From the NCBI GenBank assembly GCA_959020415.1, contig CAUERX010000002.1:26368-90367 (forward strand): a DNA stretch of 64,000 nt. Direction: 5' to 3'. The notes beneath the pieces were generated by a model, which was given only the letters and a program-made list of their open reading frames with translations, searched no databases and was not told the origin of the DNA. A program made the translations under genes and the position numbers. Positions 1-9,314 of this stretch are shown piece by piece (the stretch's first letter is position 1; each line of letters opens with the position of its first letter). This DNA is from an uncultured bacterium. GTDB taxonomy: Bacteria > Bacillota_I > Bacilli_A > RF39 > UBA660.

Positions 1-37
1 ATGCCTTAAGTCTGATACGAACTTTAGTTTTAGACAT
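1..37 (-). CDS. rpsJ: 30S ribosomal protein S10, N-terminus only (cut by window edge)
   Basis: Read leftwards from an ATG at 35-37, the first codons give MSKTKVRIRLKA, the conserved start of ribosomal protein S10. A strong ribosome binding site, AAAGGAGGATA, lies just upstream. Only 12 codons are inside the window. In most bacteria rpsJ opens the long S10 operon (rplC, rplD and so on), which would continue beyond the left edge. The leader and promoter described separately support a first-gene position. Confidence 0.85.
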   Translation of the reverse strand, partial: MSKTKVRIRLKA

Positions 38-165
38 ATTGTATCCTCCTTTCGCCTATATCTTCAGTATAGACTGCTCCGTGTAAAAACCCGAGTATGC
101 CGTTGCAAATGTTTGCAACTTAACCTAGCGTCTCGGCAACCTCACACATCATCGCACGCCACACA
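38..165 (-). promoter_or_regulatory. structured 5' leader of the S10 operon
   Basis: About 130 nt separate the inferred start site from rpsJ. The leader contains a perfect GTTGCAAA/TTTGCAAC hairpin at about 99-116, nested inside a CCGAG/CTCGG pairing (about 88-92 with 131-135). An r-protein S10 leader is known from low-GC Gram-positives, and position plus nested structure suggest the same element here. I have not aligned it to that family, so the family assignment is inference. Confidence 0.5.
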
Positions 166-171
166 TTCAAA

Positions 172-200
172 AGTATACATGATTATTCTATGAAAATCAA
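172..200 (-). promoter_or_regulatory. sigma-A type promoter for rpsJ
   Basis: On the minus strand TTGATT (195-200) and TATACT (172-177) are separated by 17 nt. This places the transcript start near 165, upstream of the rpsJ leader. Confidence 0.6.
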
Positions 201-291
201 GGGCTTTTTAGAACTTTTTTCAATTTATTTGACATTTTTTGATGTTGGTAAATTTCTAATCTTTATTAAGTACTTCTGAATTTAAAAGTAT

Positions 292-320
292 TTGACTTTA
301 TATTTGTTTTGTGTTAGAAT
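292..320 (+). promoter_or_regulatory. sigma-A type promoter for the interrupted lipoprotein gene
   Basis: TTGACT (292-297) and TAGAAT (315-320) have a 17-nt spacer. They lie 31 nt ahead of the ATG at 352, with a GGGAAAGG ribosome binding site between. Confidence 0.6.
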
Positions 321-351
321 ACACCATCATATATTAAAAAGGGAAAGGTTT

Positions 352-1293
352 ATGGAAGAAAATATTGAAAGACGTAGATTTTTAAAATTGGCCGGAACTA
401 CTGCACTTTCTGTGGCATTCGGAAGTTTTTTAGAAGGCTGAGCTAAAAAGGAAGACAATATAAGTGCTATTTCAATTGAGAGATGTTTTCACGATGAAAA
501 TAATGAAGGAATTGATGATACGTTTGAGCAAATAGTTGAAAGTAGTGATGAAAAGATTGCAGAAATCGCTAAAATTGAAGCGTATGTAAATTTTATAAAA
601 GTGTGCAATGATAATTTTACAGATTCGGTTGTTAAGCCAAGCACTAAAGAGAATATCTTGGATAGGCTTCAACAAGGGGAGGAATACTCTTTGGCAGATA
701 TTGAAACTCTTACTAAAAAAATGGACAGATTTCAAGAACTTAGCCAAGATGAAGCAATTAAAACTGCTTCTGGGGAGCAAGAAGAATATTATCACATTGC
801 TAGAGATTTATATCGTGACTTTTTAATTACAAATGATTATCTAAAGAGACAGTCGTTTGATGTACTAGCTAATTTTGGACTTGATTTAACTAAAGCTATT
901 TTAATTGATACTGCTGGTTTTAGTGGTACTATTGATAATGTTACTATTCCTCAACGTCCTTCTACTTCGGATCCTACTTTACAAGACTATAGCATTTCTT
1001 ATGAGAATGATGGATATGTAGCAAAATTATCTGTTCCGTCGGGGTCTTGTGTTTATGATATTGTTGATAACGTATATAAATGTCAAAATTCACATACCAG
1101 ATATAACCAAGGTGAGTTTGATGGAGCGTATGATAATGATGCCATAGAATTAATCCAAACAACTATTGATTCATATAAGACCGGAACTGCTTTAAGTGCT
1201 GAAATTACTGAACCTAGTTTCTTATCTTATAGTGATTGTTTAAAATCAAATTCTCGCGAAGAAGCAGGTAAAGCTTTAGTGGCTAAATTATAG
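352..1293 (+). pseudogene. Tat-type lipoprotein gene interrupted by one in-frame TGA at the lipobox Cys
   Basis: Translation from ATG 352 begins with a Tat-like signal, RRRFLK at residues 7-12, then a hydrophobic stretch, then SFLEG followed by TGA at codon 30 (439-441). The position after L-x-G is exactly where a lipoprotein needs its lipid-modified Cys, and TGA differs from both Cys codons at one base. The frame then stays open for 283 codons to TAG at 1293. The mature part is acidic, with no domain I recognise. Promoter, ribosome binding site and the downstream terminator all look intact, so decay is very recent, or the TGA is recoded, or it is a sequence error. A GTG at 601 could start only an unsignalled fragment of 230 residues. 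Confidence 0.7.
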
Positions 1294-1299
1294 CATTCA

Positions 1300-1327
1300 A
1301 AAAAACAAGTAAACTCACTTGTTTTTT
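1300..1327. terminator. bidirectional terminator between convergent genes
   Basis: Inverted repeat AAAACAAGT/ACTTGTTTT with a 6-nt loop, flanked by A and T runs. It serves the plus-strand lipoprotein gene and the convergent gene ending at 1327. Confidence 0.75.
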
Positions 1328-2199
1328 TATTTGATTACTTCATATTTTGTTAAATAAAAGTTGTCATTTTCTTTTTTAAATGTATATTTATATTTTGGGT
1401 AACTAGCTTTTTTGCTTTTAAAGTTATTCTCATAATCAGAGATTATTTTATTGGTGTTGATGCTTCCGTCGTTGTTTAAATACGTTTCAAAATCAGCAAT
1501 TTTTACAGTTCCAGTTGGATCTGCTGAAATAAATTCGTTATCACGCATATTAGTATAAATGTTTGTTACAATTAAAGTATAGTTACCTTTTTCTTTTTCA
1601 ATGCTAATTACTTTAGTATACATCGGCTCACTACCTTTAACTAATCCATCATGTGGATGCTCACCTGTGAAACTATATTCTTTGGTTAAACTATCATATT
1701 TATAAATTGGAGTTTTATCGACTGGGCATATGATTGTTTGATAGCCTACATTAGTTATTCCAAAATTATCTTTAAAATAGTTATCTAAAGTTTCTACCGG
1801 TAAAGAAGAACAACTTCTATTGTTTAAACAATTACCAACAGCAGTAAGGGCGGCAGTAAGTACTTCGTTGTCAATAAGTTCATTATCAAATGTTATACTC
1901 GATGGATAGTTTTTTGCTCCAATTATTAGCCATACATTATCTTCTTCTATTGTTGTGACTAATCTTTCAGCAATACCATTTAAATCTTCCTTAGGTTCTT
2001 CTTTATTTTCTTCCTTTTTAGTTTCTGATTCTTTTACGTTTTCTTTGGCAAAGAATTTATCATAAATAAGATATCCACCTAATCCTAGGATAATTAAAAA
2101 TAAAATAACAGTAATTATTGTTTTTCCCTTTTTATTTTTTTTGTTTGGTTTCACTGGATTTTGATATACATTTAATGTTTCTTCTTTATTTTTGTTCAT
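1327..2199 (-). CDS. membrane-anchored extracellular protein of unknown function
   Basis: 290 residues. A basic, Lys/Asn-rich N-terminus (1-26) is followed by one membrane segment (about 27-47, TIITVILFLIILGLGGYLIY) and a charged Glu/Lys linker (about 53-72). The remaining 215 residues should lie outside the cell. The outer part has Cys residues in GNCLNNRSC and a later Cys (TIICPVDKT) that could form a disulfide. There is no lipobox and no enzyme motif that I recognise. It is transcribed convergently with the broken lipoprotein gene and divergently from gpsA. Function unknown. Confidence 0.7.
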   Translation of the reverse strand: MNKNKEETLNVYQNPVKPNKKNKKGKTIITVILFLIILGLGGYLIYDKFFAKENVKESETKKEENKEEPKEDLNGIAERLVTTIEEDNVWLIIGAKNYPSSITFDNELIDNEVLTAALTAVGNCLNNRSCSSLPVETLDNYFKDNFGITNVGYQTIICPVDKTPIYKYDSLTKEYSFTGEHPHDGLVKGSEPMYTKVISIEKEKGNYTLIVTNIYTNMRDNEFISADPTGTVKIADFETYLNNDGSINTNKIISDYENNFKSKKASYPKYKYTFKKENDNFYLTKYEVIK

Positions 2200-2284
2200 A
2201 TTTCCTCCTATCTTGCTTTAATTATAGCATGTATTTCTTTTTTAGCTTATAGTTTTTTAGGCTTGTTGACAATAACAATGTCTA

Positions 2285-2313
2285 TTGATTAAGTTTACTA
2301 GTTATTGTATAAT
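2285..2313 (+). promoter_or_regulatory. sigma-A type promoter for gpsA
   Basis: TTGATT (2285-2290) and TATAAT (2308-2313) with a 17-nt spacer, followed by AGGTGATATA and the ATG at 2331. The start site would be only about 10 nt upstream of the start codon. A further TTGACA at 2266-2271 lacks a good -10 partner. Confidence 0.55.
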
Positions 2314-2330
2314 TAAATTTAGGTGATATA

Positions 2331-3302
2331 ATGAAAATATGTGTTTTAGGATGCGGAGCTTATGGTTCAGCATTATCAATGATTTTAAGTGAAAATAAAA
2401 ATGAAGTAGTCGCTTGGACAGCTTTTGAAGAAGAGGCAAAAGCCCTTAATAAAACTAGAATTGCGCCTAAACTTCCAGGTGTGGTTTTACCAGAGGATAT
2501 TAAGTTTACTACCGATTTAAAGAAAGCTTGTGAAGACGCTGCTTTTGTTTTAGTGGCTATTCCAACAGCTTTTGTCCGTGATACTTTAAGCAAAGCTAAA
2601 GAATATATAAAAGATAAACCTATTTGTATTGCATCTAAAGGTATTGAACAAGATAGCTGCTTGTTTGTTTCTGACATTGCCAAGAAGATTTTAGATACGG
2701 ATAATATTGCAGCTTTTTCTGGACCATCTTTTGCAATTGACGTAGCAAATAAAGTACCGGTAGGACTTACTTTAGCTTGTCAGCACAAAGAAACAACTTC
2801 AATGATTACAAAGGCTTTTTGTAATAGTCATTTTAAATTAAGAATTTGCAGTGATATTGTGGGAACAGAAATTTGCGGAGCTATTAAAAATGTTATTGCC
2901 ATAGCAGCCGGAATTTTAGATGGAATGGGAATGCCAGAAAGCACTTCAGCAATGTTTATAACAGAATCAATTCACGATATTAAAGAATTAATTAAAGGAT
3001 TAGGGGGCGATGGTAGTACTATTTTATCATTTGCCGGATTTGGTGACCTTTTGTTAACTGCAACTAGTCCCAAGAGTCGTAACTACTCTTTTGGCCATTT
3101 AATTGGTAGTGGGGCAACTAAGGAAGAAATTGATAATTATATTAATAATACAACAATTGAAGGGTTATATACTTTAAAATCAGTTCATCAATTAATTCAA
3201 GGGCGTAATGTAGAAATGCCAATTATTGATTTAATAGATGAAATTATATATGGTAATAAAGAACCTGAAGCTTTAGTCGATTTCTTAATTCAAAAACCTT
3301 AA
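2331..3302 (+). CDS. gpsA: NAD(P)-dependent glycerol-3-phosphate dehydrogenase
   Basis: 323 residues, normal length. The N-terminal Rossmann fold opens with GCGAYGSALS (residues 8-17). The family motifs IASKGIE and AFSGPSFA follow. GTEICGAIKNVIAIAAG carries the catalytic Lys region, and the end has the SRNYSFGHLIG segment typical of GpsA. It reduces dihydroxyacetone phosphate to sn-glycerol-3-phosphate in the cytoplasm, the backbone for phospholipids. Monocistronic, with its own promoter and a palindromic terminator. Confidence 0.95.
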   Translation: MKICVLGCGAYGSALSMILSENKNEVVAWTAFEEEAKALNKTRIAPKLPGVVLPEDIKFTTDLKKACEDAAFVLVAIPTAFVRDTLSKAKEYIKDKPICIASKGIEQDSCLFVSDIAKKILDTDNIAAFSGPSFAIDVANKVPVGLTLACQHKETTSMITKAFCNSHFKLRICSDIVGTEICGAIKNVIAIAAGILDGMGMPESTSAMFITESIHDIKELIKGLGGDGSTILSFAGFGDLLLTATSPKSRNYSFGHLIGSGATKEEIDNYINNTTIEGLYTLKSVHQLIQGRNVEMPIIDLIDEIIYGNKEPEALVDFLIQKP

Positions 3303-3310
3303 TGCATATA

Positions 3311-3332
3311 AAAAAGCGATTAATCGCTTTTT
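3311..3332. terminator. palindromic bidirectional terminator after gpsA
   Basis: AAAAAGCGAT/ATCGCTTTTT is a perfect palindrome. It overlaps the stop codon of the convergent ORF that ends at 3320. Confidence 0.7.
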
Positions 3333-3883
3333 ATTTTGAATGAAGGAAGAATAATTTTTTGTCTTGGAGACATAATTTCAAATCTTTCTTGAAATGTTTG
3401 GCTGCTTATAGCATTTAATACTGTGATTGGCCTTTTTGTGTTCTCATACTCATAAGTTTGACCAATTTCAAATTGATCTGGCAAGTCATTAATTCCAGTA
3501 ACATTGTGATAGCAATGTATCCCTAAAACATTTAAAACAACTTCTATCATTACCCCCCATTTTATAACCTCTAACCCTTGTGATTGTAAAGATAAAACGT
3601 AGCCTCTCCAAACCGCGTAATCAGGATTTTCATTTGCTTTAGCGTAAGATGTCAATCTATATAAAACATTCTTAGCTGAAAAGAAATTCTTAATAGTATA
3701 CGTGTGATGTAAAAATGATATTTTATCACTTATTTAAGCTTTGAAGTAATGATTGCCCACGTTAATCGGTTGATTTAATTTCAGAAAAATCAATATATGG
3801 GATATCCCAATTTTTATTAGTAATTTGAAAAAAATTCACAATCTTCAGTTAATGCACGTTTTAAAAGTACGACATAGCTAATT
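3320..3883 (-). pseudogene. decayed gene of unknown function; intact 3' part only
   Basis: The open 3' piece (111 codons from a TTG at 3655, no good ribosome binding site) is the tail of a longer gene. Its frame runs upstream through FFSAKNVLYRL to about 3735. It then meets stops, and the coding sense moves to another frame (SLLQSLNK, then NWDIPYIDFSEIKS, then LLKRALTEDCEF near 3850-3880). At least two stops and two frame changes are visible. I do not recognise the family. This also accounts for the otherwise empty stretch 3656-3950. The remainder up to ftsH holds only the ftsH terminator. Confidence 0.55.
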
Positions 3884-3951
3884 TAAGTTTTTATTTTTTG
3901 TTAGTATATTATTAATTTGAATTATTCTATACCTTCTTTCTTATTTTTTTA

Positions 3952-3984
3952 GATAAAAAGGCAATGATTATTAATCTTTGCCTT
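3952..3984 (-). terminator. ftsH terminator overlapping the end of the gene
   Basis: On the minus strand AAGGCAA (3978-3984) pairs with TTGCCTT (3958-3964) and is followed by a T run. The ftsH stop codon lies in the loop. Confidence 0.65.
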
Positions 3985-5959
3985 CTTTTAAATTATCAAT
4001 TAATTCTTCTTTAGTCATTTTACTGTAACCTTTTATTTTTTTCTCTTTAGCCATTTCTTCTAATTCTTCAATTGATAAATCAACCAAAGATGCTTCTTTA
4101 ATTTCTTCTGCTTCAACATTTTCTGGCATATGTCCATTTTCTACAAGGTAGTCAATTTGTTCTTTGGTAATGGTTTCATATTTTAATAATGATTGAGCAA
4201 TTAATTCTAAGAGATCCATGTTATCTTTAATAAGTTTTTTAGCAACTTCATATTGACCTAGGATAATCTTACGAACTTCTTCGTCCACTTCATTAGCCAC
4301 AGCTGATGAGAAGTTTTGTTTTTTATTATAATCCCTTCCAAGGAAGACATTTGATGATTCTTGACTTTCAAATTGAATTGGTCCTAAATCGCTCATTCCA
4401 TATTCGGTAACCATGGCTCTAGCAACTTTGGTTGCTCTTTCGATATCATTGCTAGCGCCGCTTGTTTTTTCGTTAAATAATAACTCTTCTGCAACACGGC
4501 CACCTAATAATCCGGCTATTTCTTCTAGTAAGTCTTTCTTAGTAGCTAAAGCACGGTCTTCTTTTGGTAGCATCATGTTATAACCTAAGGCTGGCCCTCT
4601 TGGAATAATTGTTATTTTATGAACATCATTAGCACCATTTAATTTCAAGCCAATAATAGCATGCCCTGCTTCATGATAAGCCGTTATCTTAGCTTCATTA
4701 TCACTAATTTTTCTAGTAACTTTTGCCGGTCCCATAAGAACACGATCTTGGGCTTCATCAATTTCATTCATAGTTATAGCATTTTTATTACGCCTTACTG
4801 CTAGCAATGCAGCTTCGTTTAATAAGTTTTCAAGATCTGCACCACTGAAACTTACAGTTCGTTTAGCAACGTTTTTCATTATTACGTCTTTAGCAAATGT
4901 TTTTCCTTTTGCGTGAACTTTTAAGATTTCTTCACGACCTTTTGCATCTGGTAAATTAACAGTAATTTGTCTGTCGAATCTTCCAGGTCTTAGTAAGGCA
5001 GGATCTAAAACATCTGGACGGTTAGTAGCAGCAATTATAATAATTCCTTCATTAACACCAAAACCATCCATTTCAGTTAATAATTGGTTTAATGTTTGTT
5101 CTCTTTCGTCGTGTCCACCACCTAAGCCGGCACCTCTTTGTCTTCCAACAGCATCAATTTCATCGATAAAGATTAAACATGGAGCATTTTGTTTAGCCTG
5201 TTTAAACATATCACGAACACGTGATGCTCCTACTCCGACAAATAATTCAACGAATTCCGAACCACTAATAAAGTAGAATGGGACATTAGCTTCACCAGCT
5301 ACGGCTTTAGCAAGTAAAGTCTTACCTGTTCCTGGAGGACCAACTAGTAAAACACCTTTTGGTATTCTAGCGCCCATTTTTTGGAATTTCTTAGGGTTTT
5401 TTAAGAAGTCAATTAATTCTGATACTTCTTCTTTTTCTTCAGTAAGTCCAGCAACTTCTTCAAAGGTTACTTTTCCTTCTCCCGTTGTTAATCTTGCTTT
5501 ACTCTTACCAAAGTCCATTGATTTGCTATTACCACCCATTTGTCTAGTAATAAAGTAGAAACCTAATCCTATTAATAGTACCATTGGCAAAACGTTCATT
5601 ATGAATAGTAATAAAGTGCTTGACTCTGGGTCAGTAGTGGTTGTCATTTTGAAACCATTTTTATCTTCGGCTTCCAATAGTTTTACCATTGTTTCATTCG
5701 TAAGTGGCATATTGAAAGTGAAGGTTTCATTACTCTTATAATCTTTTAATTTACCACTGATAGTATAAATACTAGCACGGCTTCTTGGAGTAACATTTAT
5801 TTCTTTTACCTGTTTATTTTCAACAGCATCAGTAAATTCACCATAAGTGATTTCGTGAACTTCTTTATTTAATGTACTAAAGATGATCATGATACCGAAT
5901 AAGAAAATTAATAAAAACAGATAAGGTAACAATCCTTTTTTCACAGTGTTTTTGTTCAT
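3971..5959 (-). CDS. ftsH: ATP-dependent zinc metalloprotease FtsH
   Basis: 662 residues. There are two membrane segments (about 12-28 and 112-132) with a small outer domain between them. The AAA+ module has Walker A GPPGTGKT, Walker [11 protein letters not shown] and the second region of homology. The protease domain has the zinc motif HEAGH. The hexamer degrades misfolded membrane proteins and short-lived regulators at the membrane. ATG 5959 follows AGAAGGGAG. The gene lies directly downstream of tilS, as in Bacillus, except that hpt, usually between them, is absent. Confidence 0.97.
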   Translation of the reverse strand: MNKNTVKKGLLPYLFLLIFLFGIMIIFSTLNKEVHEITYGEFTDAVENKQVKEINVTPRSRASIYTISGKLKDYKSNETFTFNMPLTNETMVKLLEAEDKNGFKMTTTTDPESSTLLLFIMNVLPMVLLIGLGFYFITRQMGGNSKSMDFGKSKARLTTGEGKVTFEEVAGLTEEKEEVSELIDFLKNPKKFQKMGARIPKGVLLVGPPGTGKTLLAKAVAGEANVPFYFISGSEFVELFVGVGASRVRDMFKQAKQNAPCLIFIDEIDAVGRQRGAGLGGGHDEREQTLNQLLTEMDGFGVNEGIIIIAATNRPDVLDPALLRPGRFDRQITVNLPDAKGREEILKVHAKGKTFAKDVIMKNVAKRTVSFSGADLENLLNEAALLAVRRNKNAITMNEIDEAQDRVLMGPAKVTRKISDNEAKITAYHEAGHAIIGLKLNGANDVHKITIIPRGPALGYNMMLPKEDRALATKKDLLEEIAGLLGGRVAEELLFNEKTSGASNDIERATKVARAMVTEYGMSDLGPIQFESQESSNVFLGRDYNKKQNFSSAVANEVDEEVRKIILGQYEVAKKLIKDNMDLLELIAQSLLKYETITKEQIDYLVENGHMPENVEAEEIKEASLVDLSIEELEEMAKEKKIKGYSKMTKEELIDNLKEGKD

Positions 5960-5977
5960 GACAAAACTCCCTTCTTT

Positions 5978-7291
5978 TTAGATATACTCCAATATTATAT
6001 CATAGTTTTCGTCTTTTTGTTTATCAAATTTTGATTTTTTAAGTCCTGGAATCCAAAGTACGACTCCTTCGCTATCAACAAGGATAGGCCAGGTACGTCT
6101 TTCGATTGCTGGAATCTTTTCATCAATAAAAATATCTTTGATTTTTTTAGTACCATTTAAGCCCTTAATTTCAATCTTGTCACCATCTTCTTTATTCCTT
6201 ATATAAAGAGGTAATTTTAAGTCTTTTGTATTTAAACGACAAATATTGTTACTATTGTTGTTTGTTTCTTTAATTATTTTTATTGTTTTTTGGTTTGGTA
6301 AAGTTATAAAATCGAATAATTCTAATTTATAATTTTCTTTTGGATTATTTTCTTTAATACTCAATTGATTATAACTTTTAACGACAGTTTTATTATTTGG
6401 TAAGTTGATTATTTGATTGGGTTTTTCACTAAAAATAAGTTCTTCAATAAGTTCAGTATGTTTATCAGTTATTAGCATCAAATCATCTTGATAAAACTTT
6501 TCTAAAATTTGATTAATGATTTTAAGTCTAATAACTTGGTCAAGATTCTTAAATTTAGAAATATTTAAAACTTCATTTTGATAAACTTCATTTTGATGCT
6601 TATTTGCTTCCTTATTAATATAGTCATCATACATTTCTAAAGTTTTATTGAATTTATAAAATTTATGGTGAACATTTTTATCTTCATTTTTTAAAGGTGG
6701 CAATATATATTTTCGGAAACGATTTCTGGTATATACATCTTTTTCGTTGGACTTATCCACAGCATAGGGTATTTTGTTTTCTTGAACATAGGATAATATC
6801 TCATCTTTAGTGTAAGTGATGAGTGGTCTTAAAATAGTATAATTTTCTTTTTGGGATTTTTCTGAAAATCCGGCATAGCCTTTAAGACTTGATCCTCTAA
6901 CAATACGCATAAGAACTGTTTCCATTAAATCATCACCATGATGGGCTGTCAAAAGGTGCTTAGCTTTACACTTGTTTACAATTTTTTCAAAAAAATTATA
7001 TCTTTTAATTCGTGCATCATTATGAAAATTATCGTCATTATAAGCATCAATGGTCATAAATTCGAAAAATATGTCTTTTTTTGTACAAAAATCTTTGACC
7101 ATTACAGCTTCGGCTTCGCTTTCAATTCTAAGCTTATGATTTACATGAGCACAAACGACTTTTAAGTTTAATTCTGTTTTTAAGCTATTAACTAGGTGTA
7201 ATAAAGCCATGGAATCTGGTCCACCTGAGGTGGCTACAACAACTGTTTCATTTTTCAAATTATTTCTTAATCTATCTAAGGCATCATTCAT
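5978..7291 (-). CDS. tilS: tRNA(Ile)-lysidine synthase
   Basis: The N-type ATP pyrophosphatase motif SGGPDSMA starts the catalytic domain, and HHGDDLMETVLMR follows. TilS adds lysine to C34 of tRNA(Ile2), turning a CAU anticodon into an AUA reader; this is essential in bacteria that decode AUA, which is common in these genes. I start at ATG 7291 (MNDALDRL), which has GGGGTGAC upstream, rather than at the longer in-frame codon at 7330. It overlaps the end of ung by 8 nt, so the genes are probably co-transcribed with ftsH. Confidence 0.93.
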   Translation of the reverse strand: MNDALDRLRNNLKNETVVVATSGGPDSMALLHLVNSLKTELNLKVVCAHVNHKLRIESEAEAVMVKDFCTKKDIFFEFMTIDAYNDDNFHNDARIKRYNFFEKIVNKCKAKHLLTAHHGDDLMETVLMRIVRGSSLKGYAGFSEKSQKENYTILRPLITYTKDEILSYVQENKIPYAVDKSNEKDVYTRNRFRKYILPPLKNEDKNVHHKFYKFNKTLEMYDDYINKEANKHQNEVYQNEVLNISKFKNLDQVIRLKIINQILEKFYQDDLMLITDKHTELIEELIFSEKPNQIINLPNNKTVVKSYNQLSIKENNPKENYKLELFDFITLPNQKTIKIIKETNNNSNNICRLNTKDLKLPLYIRNKEDGDKIEIKGLNGTKKIKDIFIDEKIPAIERRTWPILVDSEGVVLWIPGLKKSKFDKQKDENYDIILEYI

Positions 7292-7949
7292 TATTGTCAC
7301 CCCAATTGATTGGTTTAATACCATGTTCAACTAAAAAATTATTAGTTTTAGAAAATGGCTTACTTCCAAAGAAGCCACGACTAGCAGATAATGGTGATGG
7401 ATGTGGGCTTTCTATAATATAGTGATTAGGGTTTGTAATTAATTCTTTTTTACTTCTTGCATATGCTCCCCAGAAGATAAAGACAATCGGTTCTTCTCTT
7501 TTATTTAATAACTTTATTAAATCATCAGTGAAAGTTTCCCAGCCTTTACCTTTGTGGGCTAAAGGAGTGTCTTTGACAACTGTCATAATTGAGTTTAAAA
7601 GAAACACACCTTGTTTTGCCCAGTCTGTTAAATTATTATTTGTTCTTTTAATTCCTAGGTCACTATATAATTCTTTGAAAATATTATCTAATGATGGTGG
7701 TCTTTTAACACCTGCTTCTACTGAAAAGGATAATCCGTGAGCTTCTTTAGGACCATGATATGGATCTTGACCGAGAATCACGACTTTTACTTCATCATAA
7801 TCTGTATATCTTAATGCGTTGAAAATATTTTTATATTCTGGATATATTATTTTTTTATTATATTCATTCTTAACAAAGACGCCTAATTTTTTGAAATATG
7901 GTTTTTGCATTTCTTCTTTTAAGACTTCATCCCATTTTTTATTGATCAT
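7284..7949 (-). CDS. ung: uracil-DNA glycosylase
   Basis: About 221 residues from ATG 7949 (MINKKWDEV), preceded by AGAGGTG at good spacing. Family motifs are visible: GQDPYHGP with the catalytic Asp, FLLNSIMTV, FIFWGAYA, and HPSPLSA with the catalytic His. It removes uracil from DNA to start base-excision repair. The downstream tilS overlaps its end. Confidence 0.96.
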   Translation of the reverse strand: MINKKWDEVLKEEMQKPYFKKLGVFVKNEYNKKIIYPEYKNIFNALRYTDYDEVKVVILGQDPYHGPKEAHGLSFSVEAGVKRPPSLDNIFKELYSDLGIKRTNNNLTDWAKQGVFLLNSIMTVVKDTPLAHKGKGWETFTDDLIKLLNKREEPIVFIFWGAYARSKKELITNPNHYIIESPHPSPLSASRGFFGSKPFSKTNNFLVEHGIKPINWGDNNE

Positions 7950-7964
7950 ATATAACACCTCTGG

Positions 7965-9248
7965 CTATATTCTATCATATTTTTGATGATATTTAACAAT
8001 TTCTTCCTTTAATTTGTACATTGCATAAATATTAATAATGGCTAAAACAGCAACTAAAATATCAACTATTTGCCAAATGATACTTGGTGAGGTAACGGTT
8101 CCGGATAAAACGCTTAAGGGAACGATTATTTTTAAAAAGCTGATATTAATTTTTTTAGAAAGAAATTTCAAACTTGATTCGCAATAATAATAGCCGGTCA
8201 AAATGGTTGAAAAAGAGAATAGTAAAATACACAAAACCAAGAGAACATTTCCAACATTACCAAAGTGATAATTAAAAGCTAAATTAGTTAATTCAATACC
8301 ATTTGGGTTATCGATAAAGACATCTTTATAATCAAAAATTAAAATCATGAAAGCGGTGGCCGTACAAATAAGAATTGTTGTTATATAAATTCCGAGGACT
8401 TGGATATAACCACTTTTATTACCATTATCACTATTTGAACTACTGGCTGCTATGGCCCCTAAACCAATTCCCGATTCGTTAGAAAAAATACCTCTTTGGA
8501 CACCTATTAACATAGTAACCAAAAATCCACTTAAAAATGGTTTTAGGTTGAAAGCATTGGTTACAATTAATTTAATAACTTCAGGAAATTTTTCAAAGTT
8601 GACTATTATAACAAAAAGGGCCATTCCAATATATAAAATTGTCATGAATGGTACTAGCTTATCAGTTACTTTAGTTATCTTTTTAATACCGCCACTAATT
8701 ATGACAAAGGAAAGAATAGCTAAAATAATTCCTATTAAAAGATGATTACTGATAAAAAGCATATCCATTGATTTTACAATAGTGTTAGATTGTATTGGAA
8801 TAAAACCACTTAAATAAGCAAAAATAACAATTAATGAATAAATAATAGCTAGATGCTTGTTTTTTAAACCGTTCTTTATATAATGTGAAGGGCCACCGAG
8901 GCTCTCTTTATTACTAGTTTCTTTATATTTAATGGCAAGTAAGGTTTCGGTATAGGCTAAAACACCTGATATTAAAGCGATGGTCCACATCCAGAAAATT
9001 GTCCCTGGACCACCTATATAAATAGCTAAAGCAACGCCAGCAATGCTGCCGACACCAATTCTTCCTGCTAAAGTTAAGCATAAAGTTTTGATAGGAGTGA
9101 TACCTTGATGGTTGGTACTTTTCAATGATTTAATTATTTTTTTAAAATTAAACTGTGGAAAAGTTAGTTTTTTACTGAAATACACACCAAACATAATAAT
9201 TAGGGCTGTTACAATTGCCCAGAGAACGGCATTGATATTTTCAAGCAT
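7965..9248 (-). CDS. sodium:alanine/glycine symporter family transporter (AGCS)
   Basis: 427 residues with about 10-11 hydrophobic segments. AGRIGVGSIAGVALAIYIGG and GTIFWMW match the amino-acid carrier family signature (AgcS/AlsT/GlnT type), and a later ESGIGLGAIAA-type segment supports it. It should import a small neutral amino acid (alanine, glycine or possibly glutamine) with Na+; the exact substrate cannot be read. Its ribosome binding site lies in a hairpin (see 9251-9282). The stop is 16 nt upstream of ung. Confidence 0.88.
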   Translation of the reverse strand: MLENINAVLWAIVTALIIMFGVYFSKKLTFPQFNFKKIIKSLKSTNHQGITPIKTLCLTLAGRIGVGSIAGVALAIYIGGPGTIFWMWTIALISGVLAYTETLLAIKYKETSNKESLGGPSHYIKNGLKNKHLAIIYSLIVIFAYLSGFIPIQSNTIVKSMDMLFISNHLLIGIILAILSFVIISGGIKKITKVTDKLVPFMTILYIGMALFVIIVNFEKFPEVIKLIVTNAFNLKPFLSGFLVTMLIGVQRGIFSNESGIGLGAIAASSSNSDNGNKSGYIQVLGIYITTILICTATAFMILIFDYKDVFIDNPNGIELTNLAFNYHFGNVGNVLLVLCILLFSFSTILTGYYYCESSLKFLSKKINISFLKIIVPLSVLSGTVTSPSIIWQIVDILVAVLAIINIYAMYKLKEEIVKYHQKYDRI

Positions 9249-9250
9249 AT

Positions 9251-9282
9251 AAAATCACCAAAACTATTTTATGCTTTGGTGA
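9251..9282 (-). promoter_or_regulatory. hairpin enclosing the symporter ribosome binding site
   Basis: On the minus strand TCACCAAA (9275-9282) pairs with TTTGGTGA (9255-9262). The 3' arm contains the GGTGA that lies 6 nt before the ATG at 9248. A TTTT run follows the stem, so it may also act as a weak terminator for rsmA, which ends at 9315. Confidence 0.45.
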
Positions 9283-9314
9283 CTTAAAATATTTATATGG
9301 CGGAAAAGTGGATA

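Noticed and set aside
601..1293. Stand-alone 230-residue protein starting at GTG 601
   Set aside because: No ribosome binding site at 601. The same frame extends upstream to a well-placed ATG with signal peptide at 352, interrupted by a single TGA, so it is better read as one broken gene.
601..1293. Second ADP-ribosyltransferase, from a weak likeness of KLSVPSGSCVYDI to the INLPAGSSCRDL strand of the 59-kb pseudogene
   Set aside because: No Arg, STS or ExE motif could be placed in the expected order, so the likeness is too short to support a call.
3320..3655. Intact 111-residue protein
   Set aside because: It starts at TTG without a ribosome binding site and coding sense continues upstream across stops and frameshifts, so it is the 3' end of a decayed gene.
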